64,000 nucleotides of DNA from Batkoa obscura (Eukaryota; Entomophthoromycota; Entomophthoromycetes; Entomophthorales; Batkoaceae), in contig JASVEC010000009.1 of the NCBI GenBank assembly GCA_030770535.1, positions 558,001 to 622,000 of the forward strand, read 5' to 3'. Position 1 is the first letter of the stretch, and each line of letters begins with the position of its first letter. The position numbers and the translations under genes are program-made. The notes beneath the pieces are model-generated. The model had not been told where the DNA came from, made no database searches, and saw only the letters and a list, made by a program, of their open reading frames with translations. Of this stretch, positions 10,429-23,052 are shown piece by piece.

Positions 10429-13085
10429 TTATAATTCCCCTTCTTCAATAGCTTCTAATTCTTTTAATCGTGCTTCCAATTTAGGTACTTCAATAAGTTT
10501 ATGCTCCAACTAAAATTTTTAAAAAAAATTATTATTATTAATACACATTTAATCTTAATATATCAACTAAAAACCACTTACGTTTTGTTTTTCTTCTTGA
10601 AGTGCAAGTCTTTTCTCTGCATCTAATTCCGTAAAAACATAACCCCCTTGTCCATCATATTGTAATATATAATTATGATATTTCCATAAACTAGGACGAT
10701 GAGATACAGTTAAGAAACTGATACCTAATTCTAAAATTACATGTTATTCCATTGATATCTCATGTTAAAAAAATGGGAAGAATTAGAATTAACTTACCAG
10801 ATGCATGATTATACATAATTTCTTCTAATTCCATTGAAACTGCTGATGTACATTCATCTAAGATAGCAAATTTAGGTTGATGATAATATAATCGAGCCAT
10901 AGCAATCTAATTAAATTATTATTTAATAACTATTTCATTATAAAACACTTTAACCTACCCTTTGTTTATCGCCACCCGAAAGTGCGTCTTTCCATTCTCT
11001 TTCGGTATCCCAACCACCTTCTCTTTTAACAATATCTTGAAGTTGTACCACTTTTAAAATATCTAATAAATCTTCATCCGATACCTTTTTTTCCATCATT
11101 TCTTTTTTGGTATCTGGATAAATAATTTGATCTCTTAATGTACCTAATGAAAGATATGGTCTTTGTGGTATATAAAACATATCTTTTTTTTTAGGTCGAA
11201 TTACTTTGCCTCCTTTGACTGGCCATAACCCACCAATAATTCGAAATAAACTTGATTTACCACATCCATTAGGTCCAACTATTAATAAATGCATACCTGA
11301 TTTTACTTGAAATGATAATGATTTTAATAATACTTCATCACCTGGTGATATTATAGGTACATTTTCAAATTTAATATAATCTCCTTCTTCCCATTCACCT
11401 TGACCATTTAAATCAAATGACAAATCATCTTCATATTCATTTTGACTCACTTTTTTCTTTTCATATTTTCCCAATTTAACTTCTTCAAATACGTCTAGTA
11501 AATCAATTACCTAATATAAAATAATATATTAATAAACATATTTAAACAATAATATTATTATTTAAAATACTCTAGAAGTATACCCCGCCAACTCTGAAAT
11601 TTCTTTATAAGAATATAAAACTCGACCAAAAGCATCTGAAGATTGAACCAATAATCTTCTATTAACCACAAAATCTTTGGTACGTTCACCAACTTCAGCC
11701 ATAGCATTAGCACCACTTTTACCAGTACCTAAAAATACTGGAGCGGAGCATAATACTAATCCTAAAGCTCCCCAAAGATATTTAATTATAAAATCTTCTA
11801 ACATGCCATGGAAGATTCCAATTCTAAACGTTTGATTGACATGGCGTATTAAACTATAATATGCTTTTTCAACTAATGTTTTTTCATTCTTTTGTCCATG
11901 ATATAAGGCTATTTCTTCCGCATTTTCTATAATTCTGGAATGACGTGATCGAAATTCTCCCTAAAGGAAATAAAATTAGATCAAATAAAAACCCATACAA
12001 CTAGACAATATTAATACCTCAAATATCTGTTCTTCAGCAGCCAATTTACCAAAGGGTGGGGTTAGTTTTCTTAATAAACCAGAAGAAAGATTGACCATTA
12101 AATTAACAATAAATAACCCTTCACCACCTACATTTCTAGATAATTGGATATTATAAATTAATGTATCTAATATTGGTTTAGCTAAATTAGAGTAGATACT
12201 CGATAATGAATTGCAAAATTTATCAATATCCACAGTAATTAATTGATCTGCATTTTTAATTCGATCATCTAAATTACTCATTGTATAAAATGTTTTATCA
12301 CTTAAATATTGTTCATGTACATGATGAGTTAATCTAGTACGAAATTGTATAGCTAATTTACTTTGTAAATAAGTAAGCTAAAAATGTATATGTTATTTAT
12401 TTTAAATTTCTATATTAATATTAATTTCTACTTACCATACTATTGGTATAAGTAGCTGGTAAAGCAACACTCATCCAGTAAAATATACCTTTAATAAAAT
12501 CTTGACCTTGGCCACGAACCTATAATTTTAATAACTACATTAAAAACACTATTAAATTCCAAAATAATAATATTAATTTACCAAAGCACCAACAATTCGA
12601 CCATCTAAAGCAGCCACATAAACAGATAATATAGTTCTAAATACTAAAAATAACATTAACTAAAATTAATTTTCTATTAATAAAATTTTAACTTACCTAA
12701 AAAGAAAGAATGTAACATCAATAAACCAAACTCTTGAGATCTTATACCAGGTATAACAATTTTTAATAATCTTCTTAATCTCATTAAAAACAATTGATTA
12801 ACCTAAATAAAAATTCATCATTCATCAATCATATCTACAACTCTCATAAAACAGTTCACTTACCTCATATTTCTTTTTACCCAACTTACCACTTTCAATT
12901 TCATGTTTTAATCCCTTGATTTTTTTACTTGAAAACAAGTCTTTAATACGAAAGGTAATACCACTTAATATACAAAATAAAACAAAACGTTTTAAACTCA
13001 CTCGATGTTGAATATATTCTTGTATAAACCCACGCATCAATTCAGTAGCTACACTGAATTGGGGTTTCGATTGTGTATTGGCCAT
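10429..13085 (-). CDS. Peroxisomal ABC half-transporter, ABCD1/Pxa type
   Basis: Multi-exon half transporter; the ATG at 13083-13085 (MANTQSKPQ) is preferred over an in-frame ATG 60 bases upstream. The N-terminal membrane domain has the ABCD-specific blocks [64 protein letters not shown] and the EAA-like motif [10 protein letters not shown]. The nucleotide-binding domain has Walker [10 protein letters not shown], the signature LSGGDKQR (interrupted by an intron just after it), Walker [13 protein letters not shown] and the switch His in [11 protein letters not shown]. The family imports very-long-chain acyl-CoA into peroxisomes for beta-oxidation as homo- or heterodimers. A short coiled coil ends the protein. 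It lies 141 bp upstream of RECQL on the same strand; no functional link is implied. Confidence 0.92.
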
Positions 13086-14988
13086 AATTGTTTTGTTTTC
13101 ACTTTTATTGAGAATTTCAAATAGGAAGTAAAAACAATATATCAAAAAAAAATCTTATTTTTTCCTAAACTTGAATCTCCAATCTTCAACGTGAAAATTG
13201 AATATATTCTATTCTTTCATTGATTTTTAGTGACTGTCCTTTTTTTCATTTTCAGATGCTTGACTCTTTTTGATGCTCACTCTTCTAATCGCCATTTGAA
13301 GCTTTAATTTTCAACTGATTTGATGAAATTAAGTTTGAAAAGCCAATTAAAAGGCATTAAATATTGCATACAAAATTTTAACTTCATAATGTTTCTATTG
13401 AAACAGTGGAATAAAAACTATTAACAGTTTATTTAATTGAATGTATTTTTCCCAATACACTAGTATAATGTATAAAAGGTTACAAAGCACATTTATTTAG
13501 TATAAAAATTACTCAACTTCTTACTTCAAAGGTATGTTTTTCTCATTTAATAGTCCTTTCATTTTTTATCTAGCTCAAAATTTAAAATTAAACTTAGTTG
13601 AAATATTGAAACAAAAAGATAAATGATTTTATTATATTTATTTGTCCATTTTTAATGACTTAAAATCTGAAAAAAGTTCTTAGTTAAATCCTTTAATTAA
13701 AAAACATTTGATAAAAGTTTATTATCAATAATAATAAAAATTTATAATCCTATGCAATAATATTGTAGTTATAAGAAGCAACCTTAAATATATTAATATT
13801 AAAACCTTAAATTAATAAATTAATAAATCTTTCATTTTCATCCTATTACAATTATCCATTTTTTTAAGTAAATATAAATTTAGAAATTTACATTCATAAA
13901 ACTCTACTATTTTTAATATTTATTAGTTTAGCCTTATAACCCCAATTCATAATACTTTCGGCTATTTTATAGTTTTAATACTCATCTAGATAGATTCTAT
14001 TACGCTTGAATTTCAATATATAATTATTGCAATCCTTTTTAAAGTAGCTTAACTATTTATTTAAAAGTAGAATTTAAGCTAAAATTAAGGTAGAGGGTAT
14101 AAGGATTAGGCTTAAAAAAATTAGCTTAAAATTATTTAATTATAAAAACTACTGCTAATTGTTTCTCAATAAAGCTGCAACAGCTGGAGCCATTTTCTTA
14201 AATGCTATTAAAATGGAAAACACTTTTTTATTTACCTCACCATACTTTAGGTTATTTTGAGACTTCAATATCCGCTTTCTTCAATTATACAACGCTCTAA
14301 TATCTGTCTCCTTGAATTTATAGCGCTTAAATTTTAATCTAATATTTTTAAAGTTAATTAAAACGGAAATTTCTTTTTTTAATATTGAGTAATTTGTCCA
14401 CTTTTCACAAAATTTAATTTCAGAATACTTTTAAATAAATTAGAAGTAGAATAACATTCTCAAATGAAGGATTCTATTATTATCCGAAAGAGACTTTATT
14501 AATATGACTTACCAATTTTAATATTGGACCTTATAACATGCTTTTAGCTCTCAACATAATACCAATTTTATTATTATGGTTGAAAGTATATTTATATTTT
14601 GTTTTGTCATCTCAAGGATTTGAATGTTCTTTGAAAGGACATAGTTTTAAATTTTGTTTGTCCACATTCAAGTTCAATTAATAAAAATGTAATCTTAAAT
14701 AAAAATATTATTAAACATTATTAAAATCAACTTTATATATTTACTCTATAACTTAGCTCATAAATGTAATATTCTAAATCTAAATAAATTTAAGTAAGAT
14801 CAACTTTATTAAAATTTCTAATATTTCATCATTATCTAAGTTGAAACAAGGGTTAAAAAAAAACACGATAATAAACAAGATTAGGGAATTCCGATCCTTC
14901 AATTTCATAATTAACTTTATTCTTTAAATAAATCGAGTATAAAAGCTCAATTAAGGGATTAGAAAAGTAAAACAAAATCAAATAAAAA
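13086..14988. other. 1.9-kb intergenic region upstream of ABCD and of the chorismate-lyase-like gene
   Basis: Divergent promoter region, AT-rich, without long frames. On the minus strand at about 14158-14195 a short segment reads AFKKMAPAVAALLRNN before a stop and follows a plausible intron acceptor. It could be the last exon of an unrecognised small gene, but no matching upstream exon was found. Confidence 0.35.
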
Positions 14989-15727
14989 ATGGTGGGCTCA
15001 ATAAAACCAAGTAAATTTCAATTAGAATGAAGAAGTAAAATTGATACTAATATTAAAACTAATATTCTAGAAGAATGTAAACAAAATGAAATACCAAGTC
15101 ATATGGGGGATGTTATGTCTTATTTAGAAACTTCTTTAATTATTAAAGGTAATTACTCACCAATAGAAAGGATCGCATTGACAGCTAATGGTAATTTACA
15201 AAGGATTTTAAGGTAATGAGCTATTATTATTTATAATGTGTAGAGTTAATGCTTCTTTAGTGCTTTTTACAACTCTAAAATTAAAGTTGAAATAGTAAAA
15301 AACGTACAAAGAGATTTAGAACAAGGTTCAGAATCGATTATATTTGATCGTGAAGTTGATTTAGTTTGTAACGATAAGGTAAAATTGAAATTATAAAACT
15401 TTTTTTATTCTATAGCTAATAAAACAGATCTTATGTAATGCCAAAAGTGTAATAACTGTTGAAAAAGAAGAATATAAATCAATGATTAAAAGTCAACAAG
15501 TTGGTGTGGGTCAACTTTTTAGGTAATTTTATACTATTATCATTTGTAAAATAGATTTTACTTATTTGATTAGAGTTTTAAGTATTCTACCTAAATTTAG
15601 ATTAATAGAAGTTGGAAGATTAGATTCAGATAATAGATTATATCGCACATATTCATTAAGTGCTGAAGGTGTTGATTGTTTACTTACTGAAACCTTTGCT
15701 AAAGATATCTTTCAATTCTCAGATTAA
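14989..15727 (+). CDS. Chorismate pyruvate-lyase-like protein (UbiC/DUF98 fold)
   Basis: Five exons with introns at 15011-15070, 15213-15260, 15379-15415 and 15523-15573. The first intron is needed to skip an in-frame TGA at 15028-15030. The product (about 195 aa) has IERIALTANGNLQRILSAFY near the N-terminus, then FDREVDLVCNDK, LCNAKSVITV, VGVGQLFRVLSILPKFRLI, GRLDSDNRLYRTYSLS and an acidic C-terminal tail. The order (R.V.L..., A.S.I, then G...GQLF) follows the chorismate lyase/UbiC-like fold and its Rv2949c/Ycf21 relatives. These convert chorismate to 4-hydroxybenzoate plus pyruvate, but catalysis is not proven for eukaryotic members. A DAHP synthase, the first shikimate enzyme, lies 16 kb away. 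Fold assignment is moderate; activity is uncertain. Confidence 0.55.
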
Positions 15728-16023
15728 TTTTATATAATTTTTAAAGATTTCCCTTTTGATTTATACTAAATTGTATCAAATAAATTGTGAAATTTTATAT
15801 GTTTAATAAAAAATTTGAGTTTCGTACTAGTAATAAAATATTACATTAAAAGATGAGCAGAGGATTAGGTTTTAATAATATATAAATTATAAAGCAGACG
15901 CAAATACAAAAAAGTTATAAAGTTAGATAAAAGGGTGAGGTATAGTTAGTAACTAATTCATTAAATGAATAGTATACTATTGAAATTCTAAGTCTTAATA
16001 CAATTTTCTATTTAAACTTGTTA
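15728..16023. other. Convergent 3' spacer
   Basis: AT-rich spacer between the chorismate-lyase-like gene and the kinase gene. Nothing else seen. Confidence 0.5.
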
Positions 16024-17980
16024 TTAAAAATATCGGTTAAGTACATCTTCTGCTCCTGGATTCAAACCATATGATTCTGGTTTCCTACTTGGATTCTTTT
16101 TAGGTGCTCCAAAAAATAATTTTTTTAAACTGGAACGTGAACTTCCTGAAAGTTCTTTGTTACTACCCTCAGTTCGATTCGAACAATCGGAAGAGGTAGA
16201 CGGTCTATGTCCATCCATCCTATTGGGACTTACATTCATATGATTTGGTGTATATGTTGGTATCTGCGCCGGTGTCTGAGTTGATATCACTGTAGACTTT
16301 GGTTTGGGTTTAGGTTGTCTAGCTTCCTTAAATGATTGAGGATTGATATCTAAACCCATTGAGCCTTGTATTGTTTTTTCATATAAATTCATTAATGAAC
16401 GTGATCGACGTCTAAATGCTTTAGAATCAAGGGGTACTACTGGAGGTGGACAACTCAACTCACCAAGCCCATCCGTTTCAACTACAGTCGTTTTTGAAAT
16501 ATTAGGACTTTCTTTCATCTCTGGTTTATTTAATTGTTCATCCGAATATCTTCTTAATTTAGGTCCTTCATAATAATCATAAGATTTATAATAATTTTCC
16601 AAATAAAGCATATCCACCGACATCTTTTTAGGATCTTTACTACGCTTTGATGGTAAAGATTCTAATGGGTAATCTTCTAAAAGTAACTCTTCTAAATCAT
16701 ATGTCATATCAAAATTGTGTTTCTCTGAGCTAGGGCAGAAAGGTGGCCTTAACATCTTTTTCTCTAATAAATCCCATTCAATACCATTAAATAATGGTAA
16801 CCTTTGAATTGAAAAGAATCCTGTTTTTCCGCTTCCTAACCTTTGATTTGGATTTTTATTTAATAACTTTTGAACAAACTCAAAAAACAATGGACTTAAT
16901 TCAAGCACTGTATGAACATTAAAATCAATATGTTGTTCTAAAATACATTCCTTCTTCCTCGTCCTTTTAATACTATCATAAAATGGTGTTTTTCCATATA
17001 TTCCTTCATAAAACGTAATTCCTAATGACCACCAATCTACCCCATAACTATATCCCTGATCACCGACCATTTCAGGTGCTATTAAAAATACAATAAATAA
17101 GTTATTCTTATTTAGTTCATTGAAAATATTCTTATACTAACAAAATTTAAAATGTGACTTACCCATGTATTGTGCTGTTCCTGAATGAGACTTTAATAAG
17201 TGGTTTGGTTGGATATAAGCAGCAATATTAAAATCAGTTAAATGAGCATGGCCTAATTAATTAGTAAAGTGAGTTGGGATTTTTAATTTATTACCTTTTT
17301 CATCTAACAATATATTATCTGGTTTAATGTCCCTAAGTTAATATATGTCAAATTTTCAACTTTACCCTTAATTAAATTTACCTATGAATAATATTTTTTG
17401 AATGAAGGTAACCAATAGCGGAAGATATTTCAGCAGCCAAAAAGATTAATTCATCTTCCGAAAACTTACGACGATGTAAATGAAATCTCAAATCACCTCC
17501 CAACATTAAATCCAAGGCCATATACAAATTATAATCATCTTGAAATGCATATCTTAAATTACAAACAAAAGGATGTGATAGCCCTTCTAACATATTTCTT
17601 TCCCTTATAATATTTTTACTCATTTTTCGTTTAATTAAGTCTTCTTTTGAAAAATATTTTAATGCCAACTTTGCTTTTGTTATCTTATGCTCGATTATTC
17701 GAACCTATATATTCTAATTTTAATACTCTGATACTTATAATAGCCTTTAATAAATTCTTGGCTGCATATATGCTATTAACTGTTAGCCTTGTAGTATACT
17801 TACTTTCCCAAAGCTACCTCGGCCAATTGAACGTAACAATTTAAAATGGGTTAGATCCACTTTATAAAATAAGAAGGGTTATTAAAATATTCATAATATA
17901 CAATGAATTTAAGAGTGTAAGTTTAAATAGAAATATATACCATCTTCATTCATATAAGATTTGTTCTGTTGATTACCCAT
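16024..17980 (-). CDS. AGC-type serine/threonine kinase of the STK32/YANK family
   Basis: The N-terminus MGNQQNKS fits an N-myristoylation signal, as in animal STK32. VDLTHFKLLRSIGRGSFGK is the Gly-rich loop, LALKYFSKEDL holds the ATP-binding Lys, and HRKFSEDELIF, IIHRDIKPDNILLDEKG (catalytic loop) and HLTDFNIAA follow. The metal-binding motif is DFN rather than DFG, which is the YANK hallmark. Then come APEMVGDQGYSYGVDWWSLGITFYE, LLNKNPNQRLGSG, and the post-kinase segment MTYDLEELLLEDYPLE (STK32: PTFELEEMILE). The last ~200 residues are Ser/Pro/Lys-rich and predicted disordered. Introns separate the N-terminus, the Gly loop, the catalytic loop and the DFN segment. The terminal exon (16024-17070) is large. 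Substrates are unknown. Confidence 0.88.
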
Positions 17981-20314
17981 TTTATTGAAGGAGTTGATAA
18001 AAAATGTAATAAAAAAATTGTCTAATGAATATTAATTTTAATTAAAATACTCTTTAGTCTAAAAATAAATAAAAGCCATTAAAATGAATAAATTGTATCA
18101 ACCAATTAAACTTGTTATTCACCCCTAGTCAGATCAAACTTAATTGGTCAGATCGGTTTTATCTGCTACATTCAAGTTGCCTAAGTTCCATAAATTATCA
18201 TACCAACATGGTTATTTTAGTACTAAATTTACATATTAAGTAAACCTTCAGCTTACCGTCCAAATAAACTTCAATCTAAAAATTCTGTTAAGAGAATTAT
18301 GCTTCTTTTATTTGAATTTTATTAGCAGTTTTTTCAATTTTTGGCCTAATAATGAACAGAAAACTGTAAGAAAAAAGATATTACCATTGTTTCCTTTTGA
18401 GATTCTAAGCTTCCCCTCATTGTTAGTTGTAAGTTTGCGTGATTTCAAGTCAATTTTCGATCTAGATTTTAAAATTTCAAGGGGTTAATTTAAATAAAGT
18501 TAATAGTAAGATATGTAATATATTAAAAAAATGGAGTTTATTTTTATAAAGAGTATATCAATATATTGCTATTTTTTTACTTTGGTTGTTTTTTTAAAAT
18601 GAAGCAATATTACATCAAATAAACTTTATTAAATTCTTAAAAAAGCAATAAATTCACAAGTGGCTTATTGACAAAATAATACAAATGAAAGGTTAATAGA
18701 GGGGAGTTATGATTAAAGTGAAAATGTATCCAGATTTCTTTTAACAAGTTGATAAATTTAAACTGCGGGATTTATATAGCAACCTCATAATACTCGAGTT
18801 TATTGATTCGAATAGTATACTATGATGCAACAATGAATGAATTGTACCTTATAGTATATTAAATAGCCGTAAAAAACACTTCAAACTTTTTGATATCATT
18901 GTCTCTTACTCCACTAGATCCTAATTTATTTTTAATAAAGCATCTGGGCACATACCGTTTTCAACCAGTTTGAAAATATAGTATGGTTTCAGTATTGTGA
19001 ATTTTATTCTTGTACTGAATTATAAAAAACTATTCCTTATTAAGCATACTGGAGTACCAGTAAATAAAATATATGAAAACATAATTTCTGGTTTCATTTT
19101 TTGTCCATTTTTTATTCGAAAAATAGAAAAGTTATTAAATACTGAAATAAGACATCCCCGTATGTTGATAATAAATTATTAAATATATATCGAAAACGAG
19201 TGTATGAAGTGGTAGAGTGAATTATTATGTAACTGTTAAAAGCAATAAGCTATAACTATATAGCAGCTAATAAGATCCAATAAATCATTATTGAAATAGA
19301 GGTACAGTAAAGTTCATTAAGACTATCATAGATAATTAGATAATTGAAATGAATTTATAAGATAACGAAAGTGACTCTGAACTCTAAAACACTTTAATAA
19401 TGAATAAAACATAGTACTAACCGCTCTTGATAAAAAAATTATATGCATTGAGCAACTAAGCATTCGTTTTTTTGATAAATCTTAAACTGGTGCTAGTATA
19501 AAACGATCGGATGCTATCAAGAAATCCAAGGATTTTAAAATTGTTAAAACGGTAAAAACAATAATGAAAAGTTAAAACAAGAGTGATTAATTATAAGTTT
19601 GTAATTTATTAGTAAGTTAAATCAAAGATGTAGTAGTCAGATTCAAGTATAAACGACATTGAAATCATAAATAACAGTAGTAAATGAGCTACAAAGATTA
19701 ATATAAACCTTTACCATTAATCTTAGGATACTCTAGCGCAACTGAATTCATTAAATAAAGTAATTGCGACTCTGAGCTCCTAGACATTGTTAAGAGAAAT
19801 ACAGTTATTAGAATTTTGATTTATATACTTTTTTGAAAAGTGGATGTATTGTGATTGGCTGCTACAATTTTGTAAAGAACTGTGAATGAAACTGAAATCA
19901 ATAGAGCCAATTAGAGTCGAGATTTGAAAAATTCGATCCCTTTGGGATTATTAAATTAAAAACAAAAAAGGGATTTGAAAATCTATTTGAAAATTTTTTT
20001 CAAATGGAATTTCTATTCTCATGAATTGAAAAAATTTTCAATTCAAATTATGAAAAAATACTTCTGAATAGAAAAAATTTTGTTTGAAAATTAAAACTCC
20101 GAAAATTATAATATACAAAATTTAAAAAAACTTAATTTGAATATTAAAATGCATGAAGCTATATAAAAAAACTAAAATACAATTATATACGATTTTTATT
20201 AAAGTACAACCATTTTCACCTTGTTTAAAGCAAACTATAAATAAACATTCAATAAAATGATTTTAGAAAGTAATAAATTTAAATAAGTAAAAAATTGGCT
20301 GGAATATAATACTA
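17981..20314. other. 2.3-kb gene-poor region
   Basis: Upstream side of the kinase gene. No gene or RNA is supported. A 61-codon open frame at 18997-19182 shows no family features. Around 19990-20050 there are small palindromes built on GAAAATTTTTTTC and GAAAAAATTTTC, which look like low-complexity DNA. Confidence 0.4.
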
Positions 20315-20417
20315 TATAAGGATGTCTCTTTTTCTTTGAGAGATTTACCAACATATTCTCCACTCAATAGCGCTTAAAAAATGGAAAAAGTAGTGAAACC
20401 AAAAAAACATCCCTATA
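20315..20417 (-). mobile_element. Short TIR element (MITE-like), copy 3, diverged
   Basis: Ends TATAAGGATGTCTC and ACATCCCTATA; core CAATAGCGCTTAAAAAATGG present. Several substitutions relative to the family consensus. Confidence 0.75.
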
Positions 20418-20616
20418 TGGATTTTAGTACATTAAGTAAAACAATAATTTAAATAACTAATTAATCCTACAATACTTATGATGTTAATAAATGGGACGAT
20501 AATATGAAATAGACAGCTTCTATTTTAAGTTGATTTTCAAAGGACAGATAGAGTAACTAACCACTAATATTAATACTAAAATAAAGTTCAATAGTGAATA
20601 AAATGAAGTTTAAAAG

Positions 20617-20721
20617 TGTGAGGATTTTTTTTAATTTCATTATTTTTTCTATCTTTTAAGCGCTATTTTGAGTGGAAAAATTGTTAGTAAAATTCTTAAA
20701 TACAAAAATACATCCTCATAT
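20617..20721 (+). mobile_element. Short TIR element (MITE-like), copy 4, diverged
   Basis: Left end degraded (GTGTGAGGATTTTTTTT), right end ACATCCTCATA. Core TTTTAAGCGCTATTTTGAG and the GTTAGTAAAATTCTTAA arm are intact. Confidence 0.75.
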
Positions 20722-20769
20722 ATAAAAGCTAAAAAATCATTTTAGCCTTCAAAGATAAAATCAAATGAA

Positions 20770-21330
20770 AATAAATTAACTTATTTTGAGAAGTTTTGTA
20801 TATTTTATGACTTATTTCATCATGATAAATAGAATATATTAACTCATATCGTCTCTGTATCCCTCATTCTTTAGTCTAGTTTTAGTTTACATCGAAAAAT
20901 GGGGAATATGTTTCAAACTAAGAGTATTTGATACCCAAATAGATGCCAATTTGTTTTTACTAAACACTCTTTTTTATATAGTGTATTATCTAGAGTTAGA
21001 ATTTATTCCCAAGTTACACATTACCCCAATCCTAATATTTTTCATTGCAATGCAGACCAGTTCAACAAAACCTATCTAATGTTTTCTTTTAAGTTAGAAC
21101 TTTGACTATATGCTTAAAGTTGGATAGATCAGCTTATTTTACATCATTACTTTGAAAAAAGGTCACCAGGCTCTATGGACAAATTTTTCAATTATTTTCT
21201 CTAACACCATTATTTGTACTAAAAGTTATGCTTTATTTTAGTCATAATTCCTCTTATAAACATTATATCATGGGTGAAGTTTCTAAAGAAGTAGCTGATT
21301 TTAAAAAAAGCAAAAGCTACTATCAATCGT
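20770..21330 (+). pseudogene. Decayed third copy of the DUF962/Mpo1-like gene
   Basis: Translating in shifting frames gives recognisable pieces of the intact neighbour at 23053: LFFI-like YYLELEF blocks, then TPLFVLKVMLYFSHNSS.YKHYIMGEVSKEVADFKK, matching APLFVFLEVLFHLGYNPSYKDYIMDIVSKEVFEYK. The DNA itself is still alignable (for example ACTCTTTTTTATAT and the TACTTTGAAAAAAGG block). Stops and frame changes occur throughout, and the Met and the His-containing blocks near the start are damaged. This is a duplicate of a host gene that has lost function, younger than its complete decay because DNA similarity remains obvious over about 550 bp. Confidence 0.8.
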
Positions 21331-21493
21331 AAATAAATTTCCCCAAAGCTCCCATTTTTATTTCAATTACTGGTGATAACGATATTGTTTAATAAGTTTA
21401 ATTCAAATAGGTAAGTCCAAAAACTGGGCTAAATTTTGAAATAATTTTTTCCAATCTCAATTTAAGCATAAACTTGTATAGGTTGTAAGAGTA

Positions 21494-21597
21494 TATGGGG
21501 GTGTATTTTTGTGTTTAAGAATTTTACTACCAATTTTTCCACTCAAATAGCGCTTAAAAGATAGAAAAAGTGATGAAGCCAAAAAAACACCACCATA
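21494..21597 (-). mobile_element. Short TIR element, copy 5 (first of a tandem trio)
   Basis: Starts TATGGGGGTGTATT, ends ACACCACCATA. Its right TA is shared with the next copy. Confidence 0.88.
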
Positions 21598-21701
21598 TGG
21601 GGATGTATTTTTTTGTTTAAGAATTTTACTAACAACCTTTCCACTCAAATAGCGCTTAAAAAAATGGAAAAAATAATGAAACCAAAGAAAACACCCCCAT
21701 A
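21596..21701 (-). mobile_element. Short TIR element, copy 6 (middle of a tandem trio)
   Basis: Starts TATGGGGATGTATT, ends ACACCCCCATA. Shares TA with the copy on each side. Confidence 0.88.
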
Positions 21702-21801
21702 TGGGGATGTATTTTTGTTTAAGAATTTTACTAACAATTATTCTACTCAAATAACACTTGAAAAATGGAAAAAGTGATGAAATAAAAAAAACATCCCCAT
21801 A
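21700..21801 (-). mobile_element. Short TIR element, copy 7 (last of a tandem trio)
   Basis: Starts TATGGGGATGTATT, ends ACATCCCCATA. Its core has changed to AAATAACACTTG, losing the AGCGCT palindrome kept by its neighbours. Confidence 0.86.
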
Positions 21802-23052
21802 TGAAAAGTTTAAAAAAAACAATCAAGAAATTAGTTTCTTATTAGATATATATATATATTCTAAGTAGTTTAAAACATAACCATAAATTTAATTAATTGC
21901 TTTAGAAAAAAAACATCCTTCTATTTTTTAATATTTATATGCGCAATTTACTTTTTGCAATAAATTAAAATTGAAAAAAAGTTTAACCTTGGATGTAAAT
22001 TAATCTATATCACAGTAGTTTATTTTAGTAAAATAATAGTGACTTTAAAGTTATCTAATTCATTATCAAACTTTATTAGTTCTTCTTTAATTAATTACTT
22101 ATTCATGAATGATCTATACAACACTTAATGTTCATCAACAAAGTCACAGCTTAAATGGCGTATACAATTAACGAAGCTACTCAGAAAGTATAATGAATTA
22201 TTTCAAATATTTTTAAAAACTATTAACTTTTGACACTCCATCAGTATTTATACTTTGCTTTATTTAGTTAAATGTATAATCCAATATATAAATATCCTAT
22301 GTGTAACAAACTTAACATTTGGAACATTATATCTTTATACTGTACATCTTAGTTCAAATAAAAAAATAGTTGTATGTATATAAATTAAATAACAATTATA
22401 ATTAAAAGCAGTACAATTTTTGTATAATAAAGTATGTTTATATAAGGCTCTACTTAATATTTAAATCTTAATATTGTTATAATGTATACTTTTTTAAATC
22501 TTGAAGTTATATTAAATGTTTTTTTTTAAACCTTCCAGTAAAAGTGTAAGATTTTCTTAGCTGGTAAAGAATAGATATAATACGATAAGGTGGGAGAATA
22601 AAATGATGATCGAGAAATAAACGCTTTAAATAAAGCTTGTAGTAAAGAACAGTTGAAAGATGTTATATAAAAAACTATTATAAAGTTTTGGTTATTTTTA
22701 AATATTCTTTTTTCCAAAGCACCAAATTAAAAGCGTTACTTTTGTTACTAACATTTTTTGACTATACAATTTATAATACCTGCCCTTATTTGGTTTTCAA
22801 AATGTAAACATAAGGATATACTTTTAATATATTGGGTAAAATAAGTAGTTTTAATAATTGGTTCTACAGTGCTTATAACATTTATCACCATACTAATAAC
22901 ATGAAATGACTAACTCCTGTTATAACTGATTTCAAAAGGTAAAAAGAGGAACTACTTATGGACTTCGATTCTGAAACAAAGTTTAAGGGTGAATAAAGCG
23001 CATAACTTTAAAAATATATAAATATGTAAAATTTTATTTCAAATTTTTGAAA
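21802..23052. other. Intergenic region upstream of the first DUF962 gene
   Basis: AT-rich, with a short TA run at 21847-21858. Open frames here (for example 22526-22717 on the minus strand) show no coding signature. Confidence 0.45.

Noticed and set aside
15028-15030. In-frame TGA in the chorismate-lyase-like gene, considered as TGA recoding to Trp
   Set aside because: A normal 60-nt intron (15011-15070) removes it in phase, and PMP3 uses TGA as a true stop.
21494-21801. Regularly spaced repeats considered as a CRISPR-like array
   Set aside because: There are no unique spacers; the units are abutting TIR elements in a eukaryotic genome.
21457-21822. 121-codon minus frame across the TIR trio
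   Set aside because: It is made of three near-identical repeats of noncoding element sequence.
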